A program made the position numbers and the translations under genes. 53,174 bases of DNA, taken from positions 1 to 53,174 of the forward strand of contig CAYLND010000007.1 in NCBI GenBank assembly GCA_964384905.1, written 5' to 3'. Of this stretch, positions 34,601 to 41,505 are shown one piece after another (within the stretch, counting starts at the first letter, position 1; each line of letters opens with the position of its first letter). The notes beneath the pieces are model-generated. The model searched no databases and was not told where the DNA came from. It was given only the letters and a program-made list of their open reading frames with translations. Source of the stretch: Gp22-AA3 sp964384905 (lineage in GTDB: Bacteria; Acidobacteriota; Polarisedimenticolia; Gp22-AA2).

Positions 34601-37521
34601 ACGACTGTCCCGACGTCTACGATCCGCTGCAGATCCCCGTGAGCGGGCAGAACTCGCAGGGAATCGCGTGCGCCCAGACGAGCGACCGGGACGGCGACGG
34701 CATCCAGGACAAGAACGACAACTGCGTGCGCACCTACAACCCGACCCAGGCCAACGCCGACCACGACAAGCTGGGGGACGCCTGCGACGGCGACTGCCAG
34801 GGCGCCACGACGGCCACCCTCGCCACCGGCTCCTGCAATCGGTCGTCGGACGTCGTCTGCACGAGCGACAGCGGCTGCCCGATCAGCAGTCAGTGCACTC
34901 TGACGCCCGCGGTGGTCTGCACGCGGGACCAGGACTGCACGGGCAACGGGAATCACTGCAACCTGCCGCTCACCCAGGAAGTGTGCATGAAGACGGGCGT
35001 CACCAACACCGGCAACTGCTCGACGGTGAACGACGACGCCGACGTCGACGGCGTCCCAGACGCCCTCGACAACTGCCCTGCGATCTACAACCCGGCGGTG
35101 CTGCAGGGCACGAACCGCCAGGCGGACACCGATTCGGACGGCCTCGGGGACGCCTGCGACCCGGTCGGCTCGTGGGACGACGACAACAACGGGGTGCCGG
35201 ACGACATCCTCAGCTACAACCTGACCGTTGCCTGCCGCACGCTGCCCCTGGCGAAGCTGATCATCAAGAGCGTGCAGGTGGGCGACACGAACGGCGATCA
35301 CGACATCTTCCCGGACAGCGGCGAGACGGCGCGCATCTACCTCACCGTCCAGAACGCTTCTTCGTTCGACCTGACCAACGTCTATCTGAACCTGAACAGC
35401 AGCGACCCCGACATCGCCTGCATCACCAAGCCGTCGATCTTCCGCGCCTCGTTCCCCGCCGGGACGACGCTGGTGCTCGGGACTCCGGGACCGGACAAGA
35501 TCGCCGGCAACGCCGACGACACCGGGGATTATTTCGAAATCGTCGTCAAGTCGACCACCCAGAGCATCTCGGGCTCCAACCCGGCGACTCTCGACATGGC
35601 ATTGACCCTGACCTCGTCCGAGTCGCTGGGGACGTCGAGCAACGTGCCGCTCCACCTTCTGGCGGACCTCGACATTCCCCCCGGAGCCGTGCAGGTGAAG
35701 ACCGCCGGTCCGGACGGGGTTCCGGGGAACGCCGATGACGGCACCCTGATCGAGAACTTCGATACGGACCTGAACGGCAACTTCTCCATCGGGCTCGCCG
35801 ACCAGCCGCACGGCACGCCGAACGTCGACAACGACACCATCGGCGTCACCGTGCGCACCACGGCGGGGGGCATCGGCGGCCTGGCCGCCGTGGCCTGCGG
35901 TGGGTTCAACGTGCCGCCCGCCGATCCGGGCTGCATCATCGACCCCGACAACGACATGGACTGGCACATCCACTGTCCGGCGGGATCTCCGACCAGCAAC
36001 TGCGGTCCGGGGAACATCTGCTGCCCGAACTCCGGGCCCCACATGACGCCGGTCGCCGACAACCTCGCCCACAGCGGCAGCAACTCGCTGCACTGGGGCT
36101 ATCACTTCGACCTGGCGGACCCGCTGAAGGACACGACGCGTTTCCGGCAGATCGCGGCCTTCATGACCCGGCCGATCAACCTCGCCCTGTTCCCGGACAC
36201 CGGCGACCTGGAGCTGAGCTTCTACCAGATCGCCCAGATGATGAGCAACGACGAGCCGGGGCTGAACGCCAAGCCGGGGAACGCCTTCGACTACGGCGAC
36301 GTGCAGATCCAGGTCGACCAGGACCCGAACCCTGCGACCGACAACTGGGGCGTCTGGGACAAGCTGGTGCCGTTCCAGAACGTCTACGATCACATCCCGC
36401 AGGTCTGGAGCGATTTCCAGATTTCACCGACCTACTGCCAGTGGACCCCGACCGACGCCGGCACGGCGCCGTACGCCCCGCGCGGCGTGCACGAGACCAT
36501 GTGCTGGCCGCTCGGCATCTGGTCGAACTGCGGCTGGAAGTGGGATCGATCGACCACCAAGGAGTGCCCCGGCCCCGGCGACCAGAGCAGCGTCGGCAAC
36601 GGCAACTGGGTGCAGACCAAGTTCGACCTGCACCCGTACCTCGGCCAGAGAGTGCGGATCCGCTGGATCGCGGAGTCCTGGGCGTTCAACGCGACCGCGC
36701 AGAGCTACGAGGAGTACGGCGGGGCCACCTGGACCAGGAGCCAGAACGACGACGGCTGGTGGATCGACGACGTCCGCCTCACGGGCGAGATCGTGAACCA
36801 ATTGACGCCGACGCCGGACACCAAGACGCCGCTGCCCGGCGTCTGCCCGGCCACCTGCAACCCGGCCCTGGGCGATCACGGGACCACCGCGGTGCTCGCG
36901 ATCCGGGACTCCAACGGCGACAACGTCATCGAGCGGGGCGAGAAGCTGACCCTGGACGCGTCGGGGTCGTCGCTCCCCGGCGGCTGCGTCGGCGGGGTGG
37001 CGCAGTTCCGCTTCGTGAGGGACGGCAAGGTGGTCGAGGACTGGACGACCAACAACTTCTTCATCGACGCGCCGCTGGTCGACGCGACCTATCAGCTTTT
37101 AGTCCGCTGCAGCGCCAGCTTCGCGTGCACCGGCACCACCGGCGCCACGTCGGCCGCCATGGTTTACTCGGGCGACGGGGCGGACATCACCATCAACCTG
37201 TCGGTGGTGAGCAGCCCGACCGTGTCGGTCGCCTGGTCGGCGCGGCCGCAGCCGACCTCCGCGGTCGGCTACGACGTATTCCGCGGTCTGTTCACCATGA
37301 ACGCAGGCGATCCGTCCCTCGCGAGTCTGACCTGCTTCCGGTCGGAACTCCCGCAGCAGACGATCGGGACCACCGTGTCGGTGCTGGATACGGTGGCGCC
37401 GGCCGTGGGCCAGATCTATTACTACCTCGTCGGTCACAGCGCCATCGCGTCCGGAGCGCGCGACGCGCTGGGACGGAAGAGCGACGGGACGATCGTCGTG
37501 GCACCCAGCACCTGCCCGTAG
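28621..37521 (+). CDS. Giant secreted subtilisin-like (S8, Kp43-type) multidomain protein, paralogue 2
   Basis: 2966 residues from ATG 28621 (GGAGGG upstream). A signal or anchor helix spans about 9-33. The S8 domain carries an intact set: Asp358 in VAVTDNGLS, His412 in GTHGNVVAGAIAG, oxyanion Asn547 in VGNQGS and Ser678 in GTSYASAYATG. Then follow a Kp43-like beta domain (VNDLDLELESPG near 880) and EF-hand-like loops. Thrombospondin type-3 repeats span about 1902-2060 and 2138-2190, with a Cys-rich module (2070-2130) between them. A region with DDGWWIDDVRLTG sits near 2710, and a C-terminal fibronectin-like module from about 2880 ends in Cys-Pro. It aligns with the protein at 11338 over its whole length but lacks three of that protein's Cys-rich inserts. 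Likely an active, Ca-stabilised secreted protease. A terminator follows at 37588. Confidence 0.88.
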   Translation: MRRLRRLGSVSIAAYAAFVLAAVFIFGLGLNVAGRDSTTSSVKAGGRQKGEELDRLGPSSSYFFWQRTRLPYPQERVPGLSPFGEAFKKIDIPRNPHGLVLTPLGYVDLKNPHALDALPPGLKRAATRTRPGHGGLAAGANLVQISETAIADLGIDAIQTELQQSGRIVGVMAERTFVMRVHGAAALERLAGEPFVEATMPFHQGFKIDRTLGRAPMIQKSRAKSTTLELMVASWPGAAPAERAAMRRGVEEIAGARAVSDYSDNGTVLRVETPATNVAAIAAVDEVAGVKEVQELMLENSEAASLVQTGSVEDTLGAKPYHDIGLDGGGIDTNGDGQRDNLTTGGDTVPPQIVAVTDNGLSTDSVQFSQTATQVFDLAHPIGSHHRKVQAIQTVADNGDTCDGMLYGSGTHGNVVAGAIAGWPSGVGAFATKQILVGRPLITGINMDGVARGARILMQDAAAPSRCLFNELIELGGNVTPGNIETRLENARDGGNNVHLQVLPFGVPNFDSVLFNPQNGDYSIEAQQIDSFLVNNRDYMVFVPVGNQGSAPSNTAHRIYPDLFDGSSLDNDPNRPIDLEIPPPATAKDIVSVGSHRYDMQTYAGTTNMEENSSPWSSRGPATAVSKRTAPILMSAGEDFSGLFGAPGTNGVAVFRSRDNDNLQPVEAQLDEDNLGTSYASAYATGAGAIVRDYFAQGFYPSGSRVTNDRMPQPGVSGSLVKAALIASANFLEGIPVNDYPNGNDRLVGQSRSINIGSIGGFPVGVIGNNEQGYGRIQLTNVLPIPNWPPSLAIGLPDTPEYPAAGLIIFDDIATGEPPINNNAPNTPVTHTFTVNSPNTTTLTGGGRVVSIGTLRVALAWPDPPDTSADGVLVNDLDLELESPGRDNCLFPGDVSPTGSTCGANSANDNIIYDGNVYQMGGNARFGQWSLGRSAVDPDVGDTRNPSEAIHLSAVRTDSSGQPADSQIPVGTWRVKVKRGTGGTTPGLITAINGPNEDANHNFRLDPGEDTTNAQCAGAGDPGPCCTGAGTGTCTGNGNGLLDAAGQPYSLVIAGPVLGIGSQTWGGQTHTFPTNQVDLDKGTYGCADDVVVQVFDPNGTTATIGANITLTVQDAAGTILDTERGFSFTEAPLGSHGFRSVKVPVRLASPNAVSNNGLLEADTGRFIVVDYAGTPVAGQARATVRCEPSLFSGVLQIRDQADGPVLVTGGCDRDQYLDADETLAYTIALVNTNRGDDYSEVVATLTPSGPGAAAVKVLDSPKGIGRLPGGQQTAIGFSLKVDGTILNSLPIASRVVTLSLNLDSSNRSKVIGRQTFSFTHALNSDKASLHYSTDFPTGGREVRDLNRSLQIEAPDVVNPFTGIQSPDEDITFSSLFTHDGSPTGPVRNTLGEDLDGDGSLDHNEFDIIPNGVLDTGILFSPGGPDLSRDDVPFNFDHNAGGFNTFRHPLSIEGMLPGGSIWEWQRTGICGFQSAIPDNNSNPLFQNLGAGIWHTGDQDPTTPNAAATACDNYAMPGDGGTPVQAERILDILESPIIAQVNQLPDARGFPYTVEFQRLAMNVNIQTPDHYAGGFVNLDTNLESDDRNCLLCQSVFYPRFGGVYYNTWHFDTYQFGIDPAGSDVVKQRTFGPLAEMDGSIAGSHTVTGDETGFSGFTTNTNVNSTSPIPTAPPDFLPYPRVSDPLPLASDGHAVDRRVAGPTRNYDFSLINYVEGYVFPETGPGPFEPGGFFASGPTGTRWQFEIGFFVIESASGKTDYGLAIDDPVLEWDEVHPVDESQFVPPHTPACQRFGQQGQAAGQQCATLVVDRTALYQCDEAIEVTVNDPKKAGAGTVTVQAATDSDSVQITTGKNRVNTPIKSFPLPEISPGLFRGTITVTGQFNNPGTLFVTPSADQNLTVYYIDPLCDADADGQAGERGFDNLDGDGIPGPPLGTDKCPLVYDPTQPDQDNDGVGDYCDNCPGVANPSQLDSDADGVGDVCDLDDVDFDGVANQLDDCPDVYDPLQIPVSGQNSQGIACAQTSDRDGDGIQDKNDNCVRTYNPTQANADHDKLGDACDGDCQGATTATLATGSCNRSSDVVCTSDSGCPISSQCTLTPAVVCTRDQDCTGNGNHCNLPLTQEVCMKTGVTNTGNCSTVNDDADVDGVPDALDNCPAIYNPAVLQGTNRQADTDSDGLGDACDPVGSWDDDNNGVPDDILSYNLTVACRTLPLAKLIIKSVQVGDTNGDHDIFPDSGETARIYLTVQNASSFDLTNVYLNLNSSDPDIACITKPSIFRASFPAGTTLVLGTPGPDKIAGNADDTGDYFEIVVKSTTQSISGSNPATLDMALTLTSSESLGTSSNVPLHLLADLDIPPGAVQVKTAGPDGVPGNADDGTLIENFDTDLNGNFSIGLADQPHGTPNVDNDTIGVTVRTTAGGIGGLAAVACGGFNVPPADPGCIIDPDNDMDWHIHCPAGSPTSNCGPGNICCPNSGPHMTPVADNLAHSGSNSLHWGYHFDLADPLKDTTRFRQIAAFMTRPINLALFPDTGDLELSFYQIAQMMSNDEPGLNAKPGNAFDYGDVQIQVDQDPNPATDNWGVWDKLVPFQNVYDHIPQVWSDFQISPTYCQWTPTDAGTAPYAPRGVHETMCWPLGIWSNCGWKWDRSTTKECPGPGDQSSVGNGNWVQTKFDLHPYLGQRVRIRWIAESWAFNATAQSYEEYGGATWTRSQNDDGWWIDDVRLTGEIVNQLTPTPDTKTPLPGVCPATCNPALGDHGTTAVLAIRDSNGDNVIERGEKLTLDASGSSLPGGCVGGVAQFRFVRDGKVVEDWTTNNFFIDAPLVDATYQLLVRCSASFACTGTTGATSAAMVYSGDGADITINLSVVSSPTVSVAWSARPQPTSAVGYDVFRGLFTMNAGDPSLASLTCFRSELPQQTIGTTVSVLDTVAPAVGQIYYYLVGHSAIASGARDALGRKSDGTIVVAPSTCP

Positions 37522-37587
37522 GACCGCTTGCCGTCTGCCCCGGCGCGCACGGCGAAGGGGGCGCCGCGCGTGGGGTGGAGGGACGAA

Positions 37588-37617
37588 GGCGGGACCCGGC
37601 GCCGGGCCCCGCCTTTT
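37588..37617 (+). terminator. Intrinsic terminator after giant subtilase 2
   Basis: GGCGGG / CCCGCC with an inner CCCG / CGGG helix (one A-C mismatch between them), followed by TTTT to 37617. It lies 67 bp after the stop and just before the mutase gene. Confidence 0.75.
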
Positions 37618-37645
37618 GTCTATCCATCTGTGGTAGTTTCTTCGC

Positions 37646-39328
37646 GTGAGCCACCGCAAGGAGCGCAGCCTCGCGAAGCTGCTGGAGGACTGGGCCGAAG
37701 GCCCCCTGCGCGAGGTGCTGTCGCGCCTGCCGGAGCGCGCGCCGCGGTTCGAGACGACCGGCGGGATGCCGATCGAGCGGCTGTACACCCCCCTCGACGT
37801 CGAGACCCTCTCCTACGCCGAGGATCTCGGCCTGCCGGGATCCTACCCGTTCACGCGCGGCGTGCAGCCGACCATGTACCGCAGCCGCTTTTGGACGATG
37901 CGGCAGTACGCCGGATTCGGCGACGCGCGCGAGACGAACCGGCGGCTGCGGTATCTCCTGGCCCAGGGTCAGACCGGGCTGTCGGTCGCCTTCGATCTCC
38001 CGACCCAGATGGGGTACGACTCCGATCACCCCTCCGCGCAGGGGGAGGTCGGCCGGGTCGGCGTCGCCATCGACACCATCGACGACATGCAGGCGCTCCT
38101 GAGCGAGATCCCGCTCGAGCGCGTCTCGACCTCGATGACCATCAACGCCACGGCGGCGATCCTGCTGGCCCTGTACGTGGCGGTCGCCCGCTCGCGCGGC
38201 CTTCCGCCGGCGCAGCTCTCGGGGACCGTGCAGAACGACGTGCTCAAGGAATACATCGCGCGCGGCACCTACATCTACCCGCCGGCCGCCTCGCTGCGCG
38301 TCGCCACGGACGTGTTCGGTTGGTGCCGCGACACGCTGCCGCGCTGGAACGCCATCAGCGTCAGCGGCTACCACATCCGCGAGGCGGGCGCCACGGCGGC
38401 GCAGGAGGTCGCCTTCACCTTCGCGAACGGCGTCGCCTATCTCGAGGCGGCGCGTGACGCCGGCCTGCCGATCGAGGAGATCGCCGGGCAGATGTCGTTC
38501 TTCTTCAACGCCCACAACGGCTTCCTCGAGGAGATCGCCAAGTTCCGCGCCGCGCGGCGCGTCTGGGCCCGCCTGATGAAGGAGCGCTTCAAGGCCAGGA
38601 GCGAGCGCGCCCTGCAGATGCGCTTCCACGCCCAGACCGGCGGCTCGACCCTCACGGCGCAGCAGCCGCACAACAACGTCGCCCGCGTCGCGGTCCAGGC
38701 GCTGGCCGCCGTCCTGGGGGGGACGCAGAGCCTGCACACCAACGCGATGGATGAGGCGCTGGCGCTGCCCACGGAGGGATCGGCGACCGTGGCGCTGCGC
38801 ACGCAGCAGATCCTGGCGTACGAGAGCGGCGTCGCCGACACCGTCGATCCGCTGGGCGGCTCGTACGCCCTCGAGGCGCTCACCAGCGGGATCGAGGAGC
38901 GCGTGCGGGAGTACCTCGCCCGGATCGACGCCCTCGGCGGCACCGTGAAGGCCATCGAGACCGGGTTCCAGCAGAAGGAGATCCAGGACGCCGCGTTCCG
39001 CTACCAGAAGGAGGTCGACACCTGCGCTCGCGTCATCGTCGGCGTCAACCGGTTCCAGGAGGACGCCGGCGCCGCGCCGTCGATCCCGATCCAGAGGATC
39101 GAACCCCGTCTCGAGGAGGAGCAGCGGGCCCGCCTGGCGGCCTTCAAGGAGCGCCGCCAGCGCGCGGCGCTGTCGACGGCGCTCGACTCCGTCGAAAGAG
39201 CGGCGCGCGGCGGCGAGAACCTGCTGCCGCGCATCCTGCAGGCGGTCGAGGCGCGCGCCACGCTGGGCGAGATCTCCGACCGGCTGCGCGCCGTCTTCGG
39301 GTCCTACCGGCCGGTCTCCGGGGTCTGA
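37646..39328 (+). CDS. Methylmalonyl-CoA mutase large (alpha) subunit, catalytic domain only
   Basis: 560 residues forming the TIM-barrel substrate domain; the cobalamin-binding domain (DxHxxG) is absent and must be a separate small subunit elsewhere. The substrate-discriminating residues of methylmalonyl-CoA mutases are kept: Tyr78 in PTMYRSRFW and Arg206 in ARGTYIYPP, the latter binding the carboxylate (isobutyryl-CoA mutases have Gln there). Other signatures are FDLPTQMGYDSD, SISGYHIREAG-like SVSGYHIREAG and QTGGSTLTAQQP. The reaction interconverts (R)-methylmalonyl-CoA and succinyl-CoA in propionate metabolism; ethylmalonyl-CoA remains a possible substrate. The start is GTG 37646, 28 bp after a terminator and without a visible Shine-Dalgarno. 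Confidence 0.92.
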   Translation: MSHRKERSLAKLLEDWAEGPLREVLSRLPERAPRFETTGGMPIERLYTPLDVETLSYAEDLGLPGSYPFTRGVQPTMYRSRFWTMRQYAGFGDARETNRRLRYLLAQGQTGLSVAFDLPTQMGYDSDHPSAQGEVGRVGVAIDTIDDMQALLSEIPLERVSTSMTINATAAILLALYVAVARSRGLPPAQLSGTVQNDVLKEYIARGTYIYPPAASLRVATDVFGWCRDTLPRWNAISVSGYHIREAGATAAQEVAFTFANGVAYLEAARDAGLPIEEIAGQMSFFFNAHNGFLEEIAKFRAARRVWARLMKERFKARSERALQMRFHAQTGGSTLTAQQPHNNVARVAVQALAAVLGGTQSLHTNAMDEALALPTEGSATVALRTQQILAYESGVADTVDPLGGSYALEALTSGIEERVREYLARIDALGGTVKAIETGFQQKEIQDAAFRYQKEVDTCARVIVGVNRFQEDAGAAPSIPIQRIEPRLEEEQRARLAAFKERRQRAALSTALDSVERAARGGENLLPRILQAVEARATLGEISDRLRAVFGSYRPVSGV

Positions 39329-39365
39329 GCCGCCGGTTCCACGACCGGAGCGGCGGGGGAGCGCG

Positions 39366-40367
39366 GTGCCACACCTTCTCGAGATCGCCGACCTGTCGGT
39401 GCATTTCCCGACCGAGAGCGGCGTGGTGCGCGCCGTCGATCGCGTCTCGCTGCACCTGGACGAGGGCGAGACGCTCGGTCTGGTCGGCGAGTCGGGCTGC
39501 GGCAAGAGCGTCACGGCGCTGTCGATTCTCCGCCTCGTTCCCCACCCGGGCCGGATCGTCTCCGGCCGCGTCGTCTACAAGGGGAGCGACCTGATGACGC
39601 TGCCCGAGCGGCGGATGCGCCGCCACCGCGGCCGCGACATCGCCCTCGTCTTCCAGGAGCCTGCCACGGCCCTGAATCCCGTGTTCACCGTCGGCTACCA
39701 GATCGCCGAGGGCCTGATCGTGCACGGGATCATGAAGAAGAAGGAAGCGCTGCGCGAGGCGGTACGCCTCATGGAGCGGGTGCGGATACCGGACGCGGCG
39801 CGGCGGGCGCGCGAGTATCCGCACCAGATGTCGGGGGGCATGCGCCAGCGCGTCCTGATCGCCATGGCGCTCGCCTGCCGCCCCTCGATCCTGGTCGCCG
39901 ACGAGCCGACCACGGCTCTGGATGTCACGCTGCAGGCGGAGATCCTCGACCTCCTGCGCGCGCTCAAGCACGATCTGCGCCTGTCGCTCCTGCTGATCAG
40001 CCACAACCTGGGGGTGATCGCCGAGATGGCCGACCGCGTCGCGGTCATGTACGCCGGCCGCATCGTCGAGGAGGCCGGCGCCCGCCCGCTGTTCGCGGCG
40101 CCGCTGCACCCGTACACGGCGGGTCTTCTGCGGTCGATGCCGCGCCTGGGCGAGCCGGAGACCGCTGCCGGCAGGGGCAGGAGGCGTCTGCCCTCGATCG
40201 AAGGGAGCGTTCCCGACCTGGCCCGACTGCCGCCGGGCTGCGCCTTCCACCCGCGCTGCCCCGACGTCATGACGGAGTGCCGCGAGCACACGCCCCGGCT
40301 CCTGCCCAAGGATGGCGGGTCGGTCGCCTGCTACAAGCACCACGATGTCGGCGGGACCGGCCGGTGA
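39366..40367 (+). CDS. Oligopeptide/dipeptide ABC transporter ATP-binding protein (DppD/OppD-type)
   Basis: 333 residues from GTG 39366 (GGGGGAG about 6-10 bp upstream). Walker A is GESGCGKS, the signature is MSGGMRQRV, Walker B is ILVADEPTTALD and the switch His lies in LLISHNLG. The C-terminal extension with PGCAFHPRCP is the oligopeptide-type ATPase (oligo_HPY) domain. The closest family role is energising peptide or nickel uptake. It overlaps the next ATPase gene by 4 bp. No permease or solute-binding gene is adjacent, so the import partner must be elsewhere. Confidence 0.92.
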   Translation: MPHLLEIADLSVHFPTESGVVRAVDRVSLHLDEGETLGLVGESGCGKSVTALSILRLVPHPGRIVSGRVVYKGSDLMTLPERRMRRHRGRDIALVFQEPATALNPVFTVGYQIAEGLIVHGIMKKKEALREAVRLMERVRIPDAARRAREYPHQMSGGMRQRVLIAMALACRPSILVADEPTTALDVTLQAEILDLLRALKHDLRLSLLLISHNLGVIAEMADRVAVMYAGRIVEEAGARPLFAAPLHPYTAGLLRSMPRLGEPETAAGRGRRRLPSIEGSVPDLARLPPGCAFHPRCPDVMTECREHTPRLLPKDGGSVACYKHHDVGGTGR

Positions 40368-41356
40368 GCGTCCTCCTGGAGGTCGGCGATCTCAAGAAGT
40401 ATTTCCCGATCCGGCGGGGCGTCCTGTCGCGCGTCTCGGGATGGGTGCGGGCGGTGGACGGCGTGTCGCTCCGCATCGCCCCGGGGGAGACGCTCGCCCT
40501 GGTGGGGGAGTCGGGGAGCGGCAAGACCACGACCGGGCGCTGCATCCTGCGGCTGCTCGAGCCGACGTCGGGGTCGATCGTGTTCGACGGCGTCGATCTC
40601 CTCGCGCTGGCGCCGCGCGCCATGCGCCGCATGCGGCGCCAGATCCAGGTCATCTTCCAGGACCCGTACGGCTCGCTCAACCCGCGCATGAAGATCGGGA
40701 CCATCGTGCGCGAGCCGCTCGACATCCACCGCATCGGCGCGGGACGCCGGGAGCGCGACGACATGGTCGCTGCGCTCCTGCGCCGGGTCGGTCTCGATCC
40801 CTCCCTGCGGAATCGGTATCCCCACGAGTTCTCGGGAGGGCAGAGACAGCGGATCGGGGTCGCCCGCGCCCTGGCCCTCAAGCCCCGGCTGATCGTCGCG
40901 GACGAGCCGGTGTCGGCCCTGGACGTTTCGGTCCAGGCCCAGGTGATGAACCTGCTCGTCGATCTGCAGGACGAGCTCGGCATCGCCTACCTGTTCATCG
41001 CCCACGACCTGGCGGTGGTCGAGCGCATCGCCGACCGGGTGGCGGTCATGTATCTGGGCCGGATCGCCGAGGTCGGGACGCGCGAGGAGATTTTCAGGAA
41101 CCCGCTTCACCCGTATACTAAGGCGCTCCTGCAGGCGATACCGATCCCCGACCCGGCAAGGGCGAGGGAGCGGGCCGTGCTGCGCGGCGATCCGCCGTCG
41201 CCCGCCCAGCCCCCGCCCGGATGCAGGTTCCACCCGCGCTGCCCGAGCGTCCTCGAGGCCTGCCCGCGGGAGGACCCGCCGCTCCTCGAGGCGGCTCCGG
41301 GTCACTGGGTGGCCTGCCACCTGTATCCGGAAGCGGGGGGTGGCTCCGGCCGGTGA
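40364..41356 (+). CDS. Oligopeptide/dipeptide ABC transporter ATP-binding protein (DppF/OppF-type)
   Basis: 330 residues from GTG 40364, overlapping the upstream stop (GTGA). The N-terminus LLEVGDLKKYFPIRRGVLSR is typical of DppF/OppF. Walker A is GESGSGKTT, the signature is FSGGQRQRIG, Walker B is LIVADEPVSALD and the switch His lies in LFIAHDLAVV. It ends with the PGCRFHPRCPS oligo_HPY Cys region. With the preceding gene it forms the usual heterodimeric ATPase pair of a peptide importer. The frame is open further upstream inside the previous gene, which is why the overlap start was chosen. Confidence 0.92.
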   Translation: MSVLLEVGDLKKYFPIRRGVLSRVSGWVRAVDGVSLRIAPGETLALVGESGSGKTTTGRCILRLLEPTSGSIVFDGVDLLALAPRAMRRMRRQIQVIFQDPYGSLNPRMKIGTIVREPLDIHRIGAGRRERDDMVAALLRRVGLDPSLRNRYPHEFSGGQRQRIGVARALALKPRLIVADEPVSALDVSVQAQVMNLLVDLQDELGIAYLFIAHDLAVVERIADRVAVMYLGRIAEVGTREEIFRNPLHPYTKALLQAIPIPDPARARERAVLRGDPPSPAQPPPGCRFHPRCPSVLEACPREDPPLLEAAPGHWVACHLYPEAGGGSGR

Positions 41357-41444
41357 GAGCCGCGCCAGGGGACACCGTCCGGCGGAACTTGCCGGCGGGA
41401 CGGACCGTATAGACGTCACACAGGCGGGACCAGGCATTCGTGCC

Positions 41445-41469
41445 GGGGGAAGGATCCGTTCCTTCCCCC
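41445..41469 (+). terminator. Hairpin, probable weak terminator after the ABC ATPase pair
   Basis: Ten-bp stem GGGGGAAGGA / TCCTTCCCCC with a five-base loop, followed by GTTTC only, so termination may be weak or factor-assisted. It separates the ATPase pair from the TolC-like gene, which begins 36 bp later. Confidence 0.55.
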
Positions 41470-41505
41470 GTTTCATGAGCAGCGACGGCTGATCGAGGTG
41501 AACTG

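Noticed and set aside
32398..36393. Long minus-strand open frame opposite giant subtilase 2
   Set aside because: Same shadow effect; composition is Arg/Val/Asp-biased and there is no recognisable motif or ribosome-binding site.
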